DNA from: Mucilaginibacter aquatilis
GTDB lineage: Bacteria > Bacteroidota > Bacteroidia > Sphingobacteriales > Sphingobacteriaceae
Assembly (NCBI RefSeq): GCF_009755275.1
Contig: NZ_WQLA01000002.1
Coordinates: 675,325 to 739,324, forward strand
Reading direction: 5' to 3'
DNA length: 64,000 nt
Shown here: in pieces, positions 8,986 to 17,908 of the stretch
How positions within the stretch are numbered: position 1 is the stretch's first letter
Layout of the letters: each line of letters opens with the position of its first letter
The notes under the pieces: model-generated
Told to the model about the DNA's origin: nothing
Database searches by the model: none
The model's input: the letters and a program-made list of their open reading frames with translations, nothing else
Program-made: the position numbers and the translations under genes

Positions 8986-9573
8986 ATGAGCATATCTACC
9001 AAGCAAATGCCCGGTATAATTGAGGGCTGCAAAGCCAACAGGCGCCCGGAGCAAGAAGCTTTGTACAAGTTTTTTTATGCAGACATGCTCAAGCTTTGTT
9101 ATCGATATCTGTCTGCGGATGAACTGGCATATGAAGCCTTAAATACAGGCTTCTTAAAGGTTTATCAAAACATAAAATATTATAATGAACATAAAGGCGA
9201 ATTAGGTGCCTGGATACATAGCATTATGGTGCATGCCTGTATTGACCTGGCCCGGAAAGAAGCGCGTTTTAATAATGTAGCTAATACTTTTGATGTTATT
9301 GACGAAGTTTTTGTAGAACCATCGGTTTTAGAAAAGCTATATGTTGATGATGTGCTGTTGGCAATACGTACCCTGCCCGCAGCCACTCAACTGGTATTCA
9401 ACCTTGCTGTAATTGATGGATACTCACATCACGATATCAGTGAGCAACTGAATATTTCCGAAAGTACATCGCGCTGGCATCTTTCTGCAGCTAAAAAGCA
9501 GTTAAGAGAATTACTGCAGCCGTCAAACAATCAAGTTAACAAACCAACTGAAAAATCAAACAAAGCAACATGA
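8986..9573 (+). CDS. RNA polymerase ECF sigma factor
   Basis: An alternative sigma factor of the ECF type that would direct RNA polymerase to a small regulon. Region 2 is visible in the first half (ALYKFFYADMLKLCYRYL, then GFLKVYQNIKYY and ELGAWIHSIMVHACIDLARK); region 4 is near the end (LPAATQLVFNLAVIDGYSH and the helix-turn-helix HHDISEQLNISESTSRWHL). I chose ATG 8986, since the frame upstream of it would need a TTG start. The stop overlaps the next start (ATGA), which makes the downstream membrane protein its likely partner or anti-sigma factor. Confidence 0.92.
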   Translation: MSISTKQMPGIIEGCKANRRPEQEALYKFFYADMLKLCYRYLSADELAYEALNTGFLKVYQNIKYYNEHKGELGAWIHSIMVHACIDLARKEARFNNVANTFDVIDEVFVEPSVLEKLYVDDVLLAIRTLPAATQLVFNLAVIDGYSHHDISEQLNISESTSRWHLSAAKKQLRELLQPSNNQVNKPTEKSNKAT

Positions 9574-11060
9574 AAAATTCAGCATGGTATAATAAGCTTT
9601 GGCGAAAAAAATTAAAAGAACTGCCTGTAAAAACCGATGCAGATGCAGCTTGGTTGGGTATGCAAAAAATTCTCGATGTACACCTTCCTGTTCAGACACC
9701 CGCAACTGCTGCCCCGGCGGTTACAAAGCCGTTAATTGCAAAAGTAATATCGGTTATTGGTTATGTGTTGCCCGCTGCGGCAATGGTAGGAGCAGCCACC
9801 TGGTTTGCTGTTAAGCCGCCCGTTAAGCAAAAACTGAAGGATAAAACAATTGAAAAAAAGGAACGCATTGAAAGGCATAAACCATTAGCAAGTGATAGCT
9901 TAGTAGCTTTGAAAAAGCTTTCAGGTGATACGCTTAACACATCAACACCAGCTACTAATAAGGATAGTTTAGATATACAAAACTTGGTGTCAGTTGGAGA
10001 AGACAAGTCAGGTGCCGAGTTGCGCGCAAGAGTATTAACAGGTAAGAGTGATGAGCCTGTATCGCCGTTAGGGAATAATTATGATAGTCAAGAAAAGGCT
10101 TATCAAAAAAATATAACCCAAAAGTCAAACGGTGATAAAGCCAAAGAGCCTAGCAGCATAGCCAACAACATTGATTATAATCCTTGGCAAAAGCTTAAAC
10201 ATAGCCGGAAAGATATCGCTCAATACCCTCAACAATTATTCAATTATATCGATGCTGTTTATCAATCTTCCATCCCTATAGAAGAAGAGGTGCCTCTTAA
10301 AGTGTTTGTAAGCAAAAAAAATGGTCATCAAATGAAGGTATTGCAACCTCCCGTATTAGCAGGTTGGTTGCCCGAGAAAGAGGAAAATAATCAAACTGCA
10401 TTATTTGCAAAAGCCGGCAAGCAAAGGAAATGGAAAGGTTCGTTAGCTAAGGAGCTTAATACCCCGAGCTTTAATATCGGAGCGGAGGCCGGATTAAATA
10501 TTGCAAAGAACACTAGCATTTATGGCGGTTTAACAGCCAATATGGCCCTGTCACAACGTTTGCTTATAGGCTCAGGTATCCGTATTAATTTAGCGCGCCA
10601 GGTTAGCGGCAGCTATTCACATCCAAGCTTTTTCAAGCCCGATTCATCTTCGGCGTTTACTGTGAATGAAAAGCACAAAATTTTAGTCACTGATATTCCG
10701 CTTATACTTACCTATAAAGTAAATAAGCTCATTAGTATTAAGGGTGGTGCAGTTGCCAGCTTTGCGGGTAAGCTTGGTAATCAAGCATATTCTTTTGGAG
10801 CTGTAGCCGGTGTGAGGGATACTTTGGGGTATACCAAAACGATTGATACATTGGTAAGCAGCCCTGTGCTTACGAAAAGGGTAAGCCTTGGCATAGTAGG
10901 AGGCATAGCCATTAACTTTAAACAATTTAGTATAGAGGCGCGATACATAGGCTTAAAGCCTTACAGAGTAAATAATGCCATAGGAAGTTATACACAAAGT
11001 AATAAGTCCGTTCAATTAGGCGTAACTTATTGGCTTAAGCAATATAAAAGAATGCAATAA
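9570..11060 (+). CDS. Membrane-anchored protein with barrel-like C-terminus, possible anti-sigma partner
   Basis: The N-terminal 50 or so residues look cytoplasmic, then one hydrophobic segment (about 53-73, SVIGYVLPAAAMVGAATWF) is followed by a long polar Lys/Ser-rich stretch. The last 200 residues (from about FNIGAEAGLNIAKN) show alternating aromatic strands of the PorT/outer-membrane beta-barrel type, ending in VQLGVTYWLKQYKRMQ. There is no classical signal peptide. Translational overlap with the ECF sigma gene suggests it controls that sigma factor, as anti-sigma proteins with one membrane segment do. The combination of an internal membrane anchor with a barrel-like domain is odd. Function is inferred from position. 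Confidence 0.75.
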   Translation: MKNSAWYNKLWRKKLKELPVKTDADAAWLGMQKILDVHLPVQTPATAAPAVTKPLIAKVISVIGYVLPAAAMVGAATWFAVKPPVKQKLKDKTIEKKERIERHKPLASDSLVALKKLSGDTLNTSTPATNKDSLDIQNLVSVGEDKSGAELRARVLTGKSDEPVSPLGNNYDSQEKAYQKNITQKSNGDKAKEPSSIANNIDYNPWQKLKHSRKDIAQYPQQLFNYIDAVYQSSIPIEEEVPLKVFVSKKNGHQMKVLQPPVLAGWLPEKEENNQTALFAKAGKQRKWKGSLAKELNTPSFNIGAEAGLNIAKNTSIYGGLTANMALSQRLLIGSGIRINLARQVSGSYSHPSFFKPDSSSAFTVNEKHKILVTDIPLILTYKVNKLISIKGGAVASFAGKLGNQAYSFGAVAGVRDTLGYTKTIDTLVSSPVLTKRVSLGIVGGIAINFKQFSIEARYIGLKPYRVNNAIGSYTQSNKSVQLGVTYWLKQYKRMQ

Positions 11061-11099
11061 ACAGCGGCTTTACCGTTTTTTACCATTTGAAATTAGCAT

Positions 11100-12470
11100 C
11101 TATTTATAAGTTCGTTTTAACCAGTTGTCTGGTACCGGAATTATACAGATATTCATTGATCTGCCGTCTTCTGAAAGCATGGCTGATTGTATTTCTATCC
11201 TTGTGCCATCGGGGCTAAAGGTTGGATGAGGGTGATCGGCAGCTGTAGTTTTGTGACCGGTTGATAACATGATCATTTCGCGAGTATGTCTGTCAATAAG
11301 GTATACACTACGTGAAAAATCGTCACCAACGGCCCATCGTCCGTCCTTTGAGCCGCCTACATGCCATAAACCGCTGCCACTTGGAGTTTGGCCGGCTATG
11401 GTCATTTCGCGTGTGTGAATGTTTACTATGCCTAAACCTGTTGGCTTTTCGCGTGTTCCTGATGGGCCCCAGGCACTTTCCTGCCCTGGGTTAGCTCCCC
11501 CAACTGCGGTGCCCGGCTCACCCTGGGCGTTAGTCCCTGGTATTTTGCGATGGCCCATAATGGCAATGGCTACCTCATCGGGCGTAATTACAGCTTCATG
11601 AGTAACCCATTCATGGGTTGCCTCCGGATAGAGTGGCCTTAAACCAGTACCATCTGCCATTACAGTCCACGTACGCTGCGGAGATTTGCCTCCGGTTTCC
11701 CAGCAAAAAATAATTTCGCCCGCAACCCATGGGTTTACCTGTATGTGTCCAATTTGAAATGGTACGGTGACAATGTATTTCACATCGCCTGTTTTAATAT
11801 TCATGCTTGCCAGCCCATTGGGGCCGGCACCCATATTACGCGGACCAAAGGCGCTTTCAACCTTGGTGCCGGGCTGCATATGCTTAGCTGCTTCTGTTCG
11901 GCCTACGTGGAAGTAGACTTTATCTTCGTCAGCATCTAAAGCCATGTCGCCACCTGCACCCATTTCTGCAGGTATAGTGCCGCATATACGTTGATAGGCA
12001 GAGAGTTTTTGCATTTTACCCGCTTTGCTGTCTGTTAAAATCTTGCTTAAATCCATCTCTACCAATTGCATAGCTGCTGGTACACTGCGGTCCTGAACTT
12101 CAGTTTGAGTATCAACCCGGCGTAATAAATATAGCTTCATGCTTTTACGCGCCAGGTTAAGCATGCCGGTATAGCCACCTTCGGTAATTTGTACCATATC
12201 GCCGGTTTTTTCATTTACAGCTAAAGCTTCACCTTTTGCTCTGTTTGAGCGAAAAACCAGCCATTGTCCGTCTGATGTCCATTGCGGATGCGTTTGGTAA
12301 ATTTTACTGTCGCCCGCCGGGGTGCTTGTTAAAAAAGTAAGCATGGTACCTGTAACCGGGTCTTTAACCACTTTACGTTCAGACGGGAACCGTTTGCCTA
12401 TTTGGGCGTTTGCGGTGAAAAATATACCTGCTGCAAGCAGCGTAATGCCGGTTAATATTTTTGTTATCAT
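11100..12470 (-). CDS. Oligogalacturonate lyase-like protein (PL22 type beta-propeller)
   Basis: A secreted beta-propeller protein resembling oligogalacturonate lyases of family PL22, which split short, often unsaturated galacturonides by beta-elimination. A signal peptide (about 1-22, ending ANAQ) is followed by GKRFPSERKVVKDPVTGT, then TolB-like blades (WTSDGQWLVFRSNR) and a closing HPHPTFSPDGTRIEI. Histidines in THEWVTHE, LWHVGG and DHPHPTF stand where metal ligands occur in the family. It stands alone on the minus strand, about 11 kb before the pectin locus. A lineage-specific propeller protein with another substrate remains possible. Confidence 0.7.
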   Translation of the reverse strand: MITKILTGITLLAAGIFFTANAQIGKRFPSERKVVKDPVTGTMLTFLTSTPAGDSKIYQTHPQWTSDGQWLVFRSNRAKGEALAVNEKTGDMVQITEGGYTGMLNLARKSMKLYLLRRVDTQTEVQDRSVPAAMQLVEMDLSKILTDSKAGKMQKLSAYQRICGTIPAEMGAGGDMALDADEDKVYFHVGRTEAAKHMQPGTKVESAFGPRNMGAGPNGLASMNIKTGDVKYIVTVPFQIGHIQVNPWVAGEIIFCWETGGKSPQRTWTVMADGTGLRPLYPEATHEWVTHEAVITPDEVAIAIMGHRKIPGTNAQGEPGTAVGGANPGQESAWGPSGTREKPTGLGIVNIHTREMTIAGQTPSGSGLWHVGGSKDGRWAVGDDFSRSVYLIDRHTREMIMLSTGHKTTAADHPHPTFSPDGTRIEIQSAMLSEDGRSMNICIIPVPDNWLKRTYK

Positions 12471-12702
12471 GATTTAAAATCGAGTGAACCGGGCTAAAGC
12501 CGCCCGTATATGCAATTACAATTGGTATTACTAAGCTACAATTAAATCAAATAGCCTTGCCCGCTTTCAGGACAGTGCAGGCCGCTTTGTTATAGAATTG
12601 TTACCCTGATAATTACGAGGTAGCGCGTTCTTTTAAACATGCAAGTTCTGCAAGCAAACAAAATGCAAGGTTTCAGGCTTTTAACTTAAATTCCGTTTCC
12701 CA

Positions 12703-15144
12703 ATGCCTAAATGGTTAAAAATCATACTTAAAGTAATTGCCGGTGTTGTTTTGCTTTTTGTGCTTCTCTCAGTAGGGTTGTTTATTTACATCAATTCTAA
12801 TAAGGCTAAGGTGCTGTCGTTAATTACGTCAACGCTGAACAAAAACCTTGATGGTAACCTGGCTATCGGCGACATGGAGACTACTTTTTTTAAAGGATTT
12901 CCGGGAATTTCAGTATCGCTCAAAAACGTAACTATAAAAGACAAGCGCTGGGCCGAACATAAGCACACCCTGCTTTCAGCAAAAGATTTTGATGTATCTA
13001 TAAATACTGCGGCACTGCTACGTGGAGCCATACGTATCAGTAATATTGGCATAAACAACGCTGCCATTGAGTTATATAAAGACAGTACGGGCTATAGTAA
13101 TACATCGGTGTTCAAAAAGAAGAAAAGCGCTCCCAAGACAAATAAGCCTGATGATGATGGCGGTAGTTCTGCAGAGTTTGGAAAGTTTTCCCTCAGTAAC
13201 GTAAGCTTTGCTGTAAATAACCAGGCTAACAATAAGCTCTTTTCATTTGACATAAATAAACTTTCCGGAAAAATGGCTTACCCTGATAGTGGTTGGCGTG
13301 CAGCTTTGCAATTGGATGTAATGGCGCGCAGCCTTGCATTCAACACAAAAAAGGGAAGTTTTATTAAGGATAAGCTTATATCGGGCCAGATGATGGCCGG
13401 GTTTAACAACGAAACAGATAAGATATTTATATCATCAAAGGGGTTGAAAATTGGTTACGATGTATTTCAGCTTAATGCCATGTTTGATACCGGCAAAAAG
13501 GAAACAGCTTTTGCTATACATCTTATAGTAAATCAAATAATGTGGCGCAGTGCATCATTGCTACTTGCTGATAATATTAAGAAGACACTTGATAAATTTA
13601 ACCTGACGAAGCCAATTGACTTAAAGACCACGATTGCTGGTAGCCTGGGTGGTGGCGACCCGTATCTGCACGTAGCCGGAACCATTAGAAACAACACATT
13701 GATTATACCGGGCGGACAGATAGACAGCTGTAACTTTAACGCGGTTTTTACCAACGAAGTTGAAAAAGGTAAGGGCTTTAATGATGCAAACTCAGCTATC
13801 AGGCTGTTTAAATTCACCGGGCGTTACAATCACCTGCCGTTTTTAATTGATACGGGCAGTATTATCAATCTTGAAAAACCTATTGCAACCGGGAACTTCA
13901 AATCAAATTTTCCTTTGGCAAACTTCAATTATATGCTTGATGATATTGCCAAATTCAGCAAAGGTATGGCTAACATGGATTTGCACTATAAGGCCGACAT
14001 TGTTAACTACAGGCTGAATAAACCGGTTATAGCAGGTGTTATCAATTTCCGGAATGCCGATGCTGTTTATTTGCCCCGCAACCTGGCTTTTAAAAACACC
14101 TCCCTTTCACTAAATTTTGTGAAGAATGATTTAATACTAAATAACATACGGGTGCAAAGCGGGCACAGTGTAGTAATGATGAACGGGCGTGTGAACAATT
14201 TCCTGAATTTCTACTACGATGCTCCTGAAAAAATGCTTCTTACCTGGAACATCAAAAGTCCGGAGTTAAGACTGGCGGAATTTATTGGCTTTTTAGGTGC
14301 CCGTAAACAAGTACAAACCAAAACAGTGCGCCGAGGAAGTGGCAATAGCGGCAACATTATTGACCAGTTAGGCAACGTATTAGATAAAGGAAATGTGGAA
14401 ATGCACATGGAAGTTGCCAAAGTTTACTACAAAAAGTTTTTGGCAACTGACGTACGTGCCAACCTGCTTACCACCGGCGACGGCATTATAATTAAAGATG
14501 TTGGTTTAAAACATGCAAACGGAACTTTGCGCTTAAACGGCAAGTTAATGCAGGGAGCCAATCTTAATAATTTCAACATTAACACTACCATTAGCAGCGT
14601 TGACATTCGTCAGTTCTTTTATTCGTTTGATAATTTTGGAATAAAGGATATTACTTATGAAAACTTAAAAGGTTACCTTTCTGCTAAAGCAAACATAAGC
14701 GGAGGGATAAATGACAAGGGCTCATTGGTTCCGCGTTCAATACATGGTACAACGTACGTAAGCTTGCGCAACAGTGCATTGCTTAATTACCAACCGTTAA
14801 TTAAAGTAGGCAAGTTTGCTTTCCCTTTCCGTAATCTTAAAAACATCGAAATACCCAAGCTTGATGCTAAGTTTGATATTCAGGGTGATAAAATAATTAT
14901 CAACCCTATGCAGTTAAATTCCAGCGTACTCAACGCCGACATAGCGGGCGTTTACGGACTTACCAAAGGTACTAACATTGCATTTGATGTGCCATTGCGT
15001 AATCCTAAAAAGGATGCAGAGATAACTGATAAGGAAGAACTGAAAAAACGCAGATACAGGGGTATTGTGCTTCACCTTGCTGCAAAGGAAGATGAAACAG
15101 GTAAAGTGAAAATAGGGTTTAACAAAGACCGCAAAAAGGACTAG
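12703..15144 (+). CDS. AsmA-family protein
   Basis: A large envelope protein of the AsmA/TamB-like group, thought to span the periplasm and take part in lipid or outer-membrane homeostasis. One N-terminal membrane segment (about residues 7-29, ILKVIAGVVLLFVLLSVGLF) is followed by an AsmA-type domain (DGNLAIGDMETTFFKGFPG, typical phrase for the first repeat) and a long series of beta-strand segments to residue 813. The C-terminal part with IVLHLAAKEDETGKVKIGF is the usual end in Bacteroidota members. No catalytic motif is expected. It converges with the PfkB-type kinase; their stop codons share the bases CTAG. Confidence 0.85.
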   Translation: MPKWLKIILKVIAGVVLLFVLLSVGLFIYINSNKAKVLSLITSTLNKNLDGNLAIGDMETTFFKGFPGISVSLKNVTIKDKRWAEHKHTLLSAKDFDVSINTAALLRGAIRISNIGINNAAIELYKDSTGYSNTSVFKKKKSAPKTNKPDDDGGSSAEFGKFSLSNVSFAVNNQANNKLFSFDINKLSGKMAYPDSGWRAALQLDVMARSLAFNTKKGSFIKDKLISGQMMAGFNNETDKIFISSKGLKIGYDVFQLNAMFDTGKKETAFAIHLIVNQIMWRSASLLLADNIKKTLDKFNLTKPIDLKTTIAGSLGGGDPYLHVAGTIRNNTLIIPGGQIDSCNFNAVFTNEVEKGKGFNDANSAIRLFKFTGRYNHLPFLIDTGSIINLEKPIATGNFKSNFPLANFNYMLDDIAKFSKGMANMDLHYKADIVNYRLNKPVIAGVINFRNADAVYLPRNLAFKNTSLSLNFVKNDLILNNIRVQSGHSVVMMNGRVNNFLNFYYDAPEKMLLTWNIKSPELRLAEFIGFLGARKQVQTKTVRRGSGNSGNIIDQLGNVLDKGNVEMHMEVAKVYYKKFLATDVRANLLTTGDGIIIKDVGLKHANGTLRLNGKLMQGANLNNFNINTTISSVDIRQFFYSFDNFGIKDITYENLKGYLSAKANISGGINDKGSLVPRSIHGTTYVSLRNSALLNYQPLIKVGKFAFPFRNLKNIEIPKLDAKFDIQGDKIIINPMQLNSSVLNADIAGVYGLTKGTNIAFDVPLRNPKKDAEITDKEELKKRRYRGIVLHLAAKEDETGKVKIGFNKDRKKD

Positions 15145-16016
15145 CTTTTAAAAGAGGCAATGAAGTTATAAACGTCATCCTTTGTGCCGGTGAAAGGACC
15201 CGACTGCGCAATTTTTAACCCGGCCATGCCAGCAGCAAAGTTTGCTGCCTTATCGATATCATCACCTTTTGCACGGCGGTAAAGATAACCTGCCATATAG
15301 GTATCACCACAGCCAGTGGCATCAGCTATAGTTGCAGGTACATAAGCAGGTATGTCATAAAATACCTCATCAGCATAAATAACAGAGCCTAAGCTACCTA
15401 AGGTAATAACCACCTCTTTAACGCCCCAGTCGGCCAGCATAAGCGCTCCGGCCTTAATATCGGTTTTTCCGGTTAGCACCTCAAGCTCATGCTCATTGGC
15501 TTTAAGCGTGTGTATATATTTAAGTGCTTCCTGCTTTTGGGGCCAGTCTATAGCATGTACTTCACAATCTCTCACTTCGCGCAGATAGCCTTGTGCATCT
15601 AAAGACAGCTTGCTTTTAGTTGTTAAAAATTTAATGGTATCTAATGCAAAATCGTCGGCAAGGAGTGGGCCGAGATGAATAACCTCGGCATTGATATCAT
15701 CTAACTGCTCAATTAAAAAAGGGTCGGCCTTTTGTAATACGCGTTGGCTACGGTGATTTTGATTTGCACTATAAGTGTTTTCAAAGTATACGGAATGTTT
15801 ACTGTTGAAAGCTTTGATTGTTGTACCTCCAGACCGGAGCTCGTCTACAACCGCCATTTCAGACTCTCCAAGCGATGTTACCAAACTGTAACTAACATCC
15901 ATGTGCTGCAAGGCTTTTGAAAAGTAATAGGATGTGCCTCCTGAAAGGTGTTTAACGCCGTTTAAGTTAACAACCTTATCTAATGTAATATGACCTACGC
16001 AGCAAATTTTTAACAT
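15141..16016 (-). CDS. PfkB-family sugar kinase
   Basis: A ribokinase/PfkB-type kinase that would phosphorylate a sugar or nucleoside with ATP in the cytoplasm. The N-terminus MLKICCVGHITLDKVV and the glycine motif GGTSYYFSKAL bind substrate; the PfkB signature DATGCGDTYMAGYLYR holds the catalytic Asp. The length is 291 residues from ATG 16016; a longer frame to 16082 exists but adds 22 residues not seen in the family. The substrate cannot be told. Its stop overlaps that of the AsmA-type gene on the other strand. Confidence 0.88.
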   Translation of the reverse strand: MLKICCVGHITLDKVVNLNGVKHLSGGTSYYFSKALQHMDVSYSLVTSLGESEMAVVDELRSGGTTIKAFNSKHSVYFENTYSANQNHRSQRVLQKADPFLIEQLDDINAEVIHLGPLLADDFALDTIKFLTTKSKLSLDAQGYLREVRDCEVHAIDWPQKQEALKYIHTLKANEHELEVLTGKTDIKAGALMLADWGVKEVVITLGSLGSVIYADEVFYDIPAYVPATIADATGCGDTYMAGYLYRRAKGDDIDKAANFAAGMAGLKIAQSGPFTGTKDDVYNFIASFKS

Positions 16017-16171
16017 ACAGCTTTTTACCAAAGGGGCAAATATATACACCTCATTTAAATAAGCAGGTCTGTATTGGGTCAAAATGCTTAAACAACACTT
16101 ATTTGGAAAGACAAAAGGTAAATGAGGGCAATATGAAGGTTGCTAAATACTGTTTAATATAAATCAATAAA

Positions 16172-16179
16172 TATATTTG
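16172..16179 (+). promoter_or_regulatory. -7 promoter element before the Dabb gene
   Basis: TATATTTG matches TAnnTTTG and lies 14 bases before the ATG at 16194. No convincing -33 element is seen at the usual distance. Confidence 0.5.
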
Positions 16180-16193
16180 AGAAAAATTTAATC

Positions 16194-16490
16194 ATGTTAG
16201 CACACCACGTAATATTTTGGCTTAAAGCCGATACAACCGACGAACAAAAAACAGCTTTCCGCGCAAGCTTGGAAACACTTGCAGGAGTTGAGACTGTTAA
16301 AACCTTACACATTGGTACGCCAGCGCCAATTGAGCGCGCTGTTGTTGATACAACTTACACTTTCAGCCTTATATTGTTGTTTGAAGATATGGCCGGACAC
16401 GACGTTTACCAGGTGCACCCTTTGCATAAAGCTTTCCTTGAAGAATTCAGGGTATACTTTGACCGCGTTGTAATTTACGATGCACAATAA
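16194..16490 (+). CDS. Dabb (stress-responsive A/B barrel) domain protein
   Basis: A single-domain dimeric alpha/beta-barrel protein of 98 residues. Typical family features are the start MLAHHVIFWLK, the central GVETVKTLHIGTPAP and HDVYQVHPLHKAFLEEF. Members are found in stress responses and some act as small enzymes; nothing here tells a substrate. It is monocistronic, with a -7 promoter element just upstream and a very strong terminator starting at the stop codon. Confidence 0.9.
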   Translation: MLAHHVIFWLKADTTDEQKTAFRASLETLAGVETVKTLHIGTPAPIERAVVDTTYTFSLILLFEDMAGHDVYQVHPLHKAFLEEFRVYFDRVVIYDAQ

Positions 16491-16528
16491 AAAAAAGACC
16501 GGCTTTAACCAAAGCCGGTCTTTTTTTT
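16491..16528. terminator. Bidirectional terminator between Dabb and VOC genes
   Basis: A 17-bp perfect stem (16491-16507 with 16512-16528) around the loop AACC has A runs on one side and T runs on the other. It can end transcription of the Dabb gene from the left and of the VOC gene from the right. Confidence 0.92.
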
Positions 16529-16563
16529 TGTAACATTTATACCGCTTACTATATTGAATATGA

Positions 16564-16929
16564 CTACTGGTTAAACTGACCGATATGCCACAATATGCCT
16601 GACGGATCATGAAGGAAGCACTCGCTTCCCCAACCCATTACCCTAATAGGTTCTAGCCTAACACTGCTGTATTTTTCAGGTAAATTCAGTGCTTTAAGCT
16701 CCTCATAATAACGCTCAACATCATCCACTTCCAAAAACAGCATGGTATTATCTACCCAGTCTTTGGCGTAATAATCCTGCAAATAGAATGCGGTACTTTT
16801 CAACTGAAATACAGACAGCTTTGGCTCAAGTTTAGTTTCGGTGAAGCCAAGGTCGCGGTAAAAGCTGCTCGATTCGCCGAAGTTTTTGGCGCCAATAAAA
16901 GGTCTTAATGATTTTATGTTGTGATTCAT
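16564..16929 (-). CDS. VOC-family (glyoxalase/bleomycin-resistance type) protein
   Basis: A small vicinal-oxygen-chelate fold protein of 121 residues. It has the typical beta-alpha-beta arrangement: LRPFIGAKNFGESSSFYRDLGF at the start (residues 7-28), FLEVDDVERYYEELKAL in the middle and FLHDPSGILWHIGQF at the end, where a metal-binding His often lies. Members include glyoxalases, dioxygenases and drug-binding proteins; the substrate is unknown. It converges with the Dabb gene at a shared terminator. Confidence 0.87.
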   Translation of the reverse strand: MNHNIKSLRPFIGAKNFGESSSFYRDLGFTETKLEPKLSVFQLKSTAFYLQDYYAKDWVDNTMLFLEVDDVERYYEELKALNLPEKYSSVRLEPIRVMGWGSECFLHDPSGILWHIGQFNQ

Positions 16930-17018
16930 ATTTGAGTGGCTTTATTCAAACATACACAAATCCCTAGTTGGTACGAAAGCAACATTCAAAGTGTCATCAT
17001 TAACTCATATAAGTTTGT

Positions 17019-17069
17019 TTTGGAACGCTTGTTCCATTTTAAATTTACATTTGCGGAACGATTGTTCCA
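17019..17069 (+). promoter_or_regulatory. Promoter with two TetR-type operators
   Basis: Two palindromes, TGGAAC-GCTT-GTTCCA (17021-17036) and GGAAC-GATT-GTTCC (17055-17068), have centres 33 bases apart. Between them lies TACATTTG (17046-17053), a perfect Bacteroidota -7 element, and a TTTG (17019-17022) at the left operator can serve as -33 element. The operators thus cover both sides of the core promoter of the SDR gene. The TetR gene right behind the SDR gene is the obvious repressor. Confidence 0.85.
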
Positions 17070-17091
17070 ATAAGGGGGCGTTGTTTTAAAG

Positions 17092-17841
17092 ATGAAAAGA
17101 TTAGAATATAAAGTAGCAGTAGTAACAGGTGCATCAAAAGGTATTGGTGCTGGTATAGCTAAGAGCCTTGCAGCGCAAGGTGCAAGCGTTGTGATAAATT
17201 ATGCATCGGCAAAAGCTGGTGCTGAGCAGGTAGTTGCTGATATTGTGGCAGCGGGCGGCAAAGCAGTAGCTTTACAAGCCAACGTAGCAAACGAGCAGGA
17301 GGTAGCCAAACTTTTTGCTGACACCGTTGAAGCATTTGGCGCGGTAGACGTGTTGGTGAACAACGCCGGTGTATACAAATTTGGCGCTATTGAAGAGGTT
17401 ACCGCTGAAGATTTCCATCATCAGTTTAATACCAATGTTTTGGGTTTGCTATTATCTACACAGGGGGCGGTTAAACACTTTTCGGCAAACGGGGGCAGTA
17501 TTATAAATATAGGCTCGGCTATCACCAGTCTTGCACCGCCGGCAAGTTCAATATACACTGCTACCAAAGGAGCAGTTGATGGTATTACACGCGTATTAGC
17601 TAAAGAATTAGGCAGCCGTAAAATAAGAGTTAACTCCATAAACCCTGGTATGGTTGAAACAGAGGGTACGCACACAGCCGGGTTTATTGGTAGCGATTTT
17701 GAAAAGCAGATAGTTGGTACAACGCCACTAGGTCGCCTTGGCCAGCCAGATGATATTGCTGGCGTTGCCGTATTTCTAGCCTCTGACGATTCGCGCTGGT
17801 TAACCGGCGAAATACTGCTTGCAAGCGGCGGCGTACGTTAA
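17092..17841 (+). CDS. SDR-family oxidoreductase (FabG-like)
   Basis: A classical short-chain dehydrogenase/reductase of 249 residues. The NAD(P) site is [20 protein letters not shown] near the N-terminus; NNAG follows at about 90; the catalytic Ser-Tyr-Lys set is in NIGSAI and IYTATKGAV; the end has PGMVETEGT and [12 protein letters not shown]. Such proteins are often annotated as 3-oxoacyl-ACP reductase, but a stand-alone gene under a dedicated TetR repressor suggests a role in detoxifying or converting an external compound. The promoter carries two operators; the repressor gene is 67 bases downstream. Confidence 0.92.
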   Translation: MKRLEYKVAVVTGASKGIGAGIAKSLAAQGASVVINYASAKAGAEQVVADIVAAGGKAVALQANVANEQEVAKLFADTVEAFGAVDVLVNNAGVYKFGAIEEVTAEDFHHQFNTNVLGLLLSTQGAVKHFSANGGSIINIGSAITSLAPPASSIYTATKGAVDGITRVLAKELGSRKIRVNSINPGMVETEGTHTAGFIGSDFEKQIVGTTPLGRLGQPDDIAGVAVFLASDDSRWLTGEILLASGGVR

Positions 17842-17868
17842 TTGTTGGTTTAATAACTAACTAAATTT

Positions 17869-17902
17869 AAATAGCTTTGTCTTACTGTAAGCAAAGCTAT
17901 TT
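17869..17902 (+). terminator. Hairpin between SDR gene and tetR
   Basis: AAATAGCTTTG (17869-17879) pairs with CAAAGCTATTT (17892-17902), and the loop itself holds CTTAC/GTAAG, giving a long rod. It ends six bases before the tetR ATG. It may end SDR transcription, limit read-through into tetR, or mask the tetR start. Confidence 0.65.
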
Positions 17903-17908
17903 ATTGTT

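Noticed and set aside
16017..16082. N-terminal extension of the PfkB-type kinase
   Set aside because: The additional 22 residues are not part of the family, and the normal N-terminus begins at ATG 16016.
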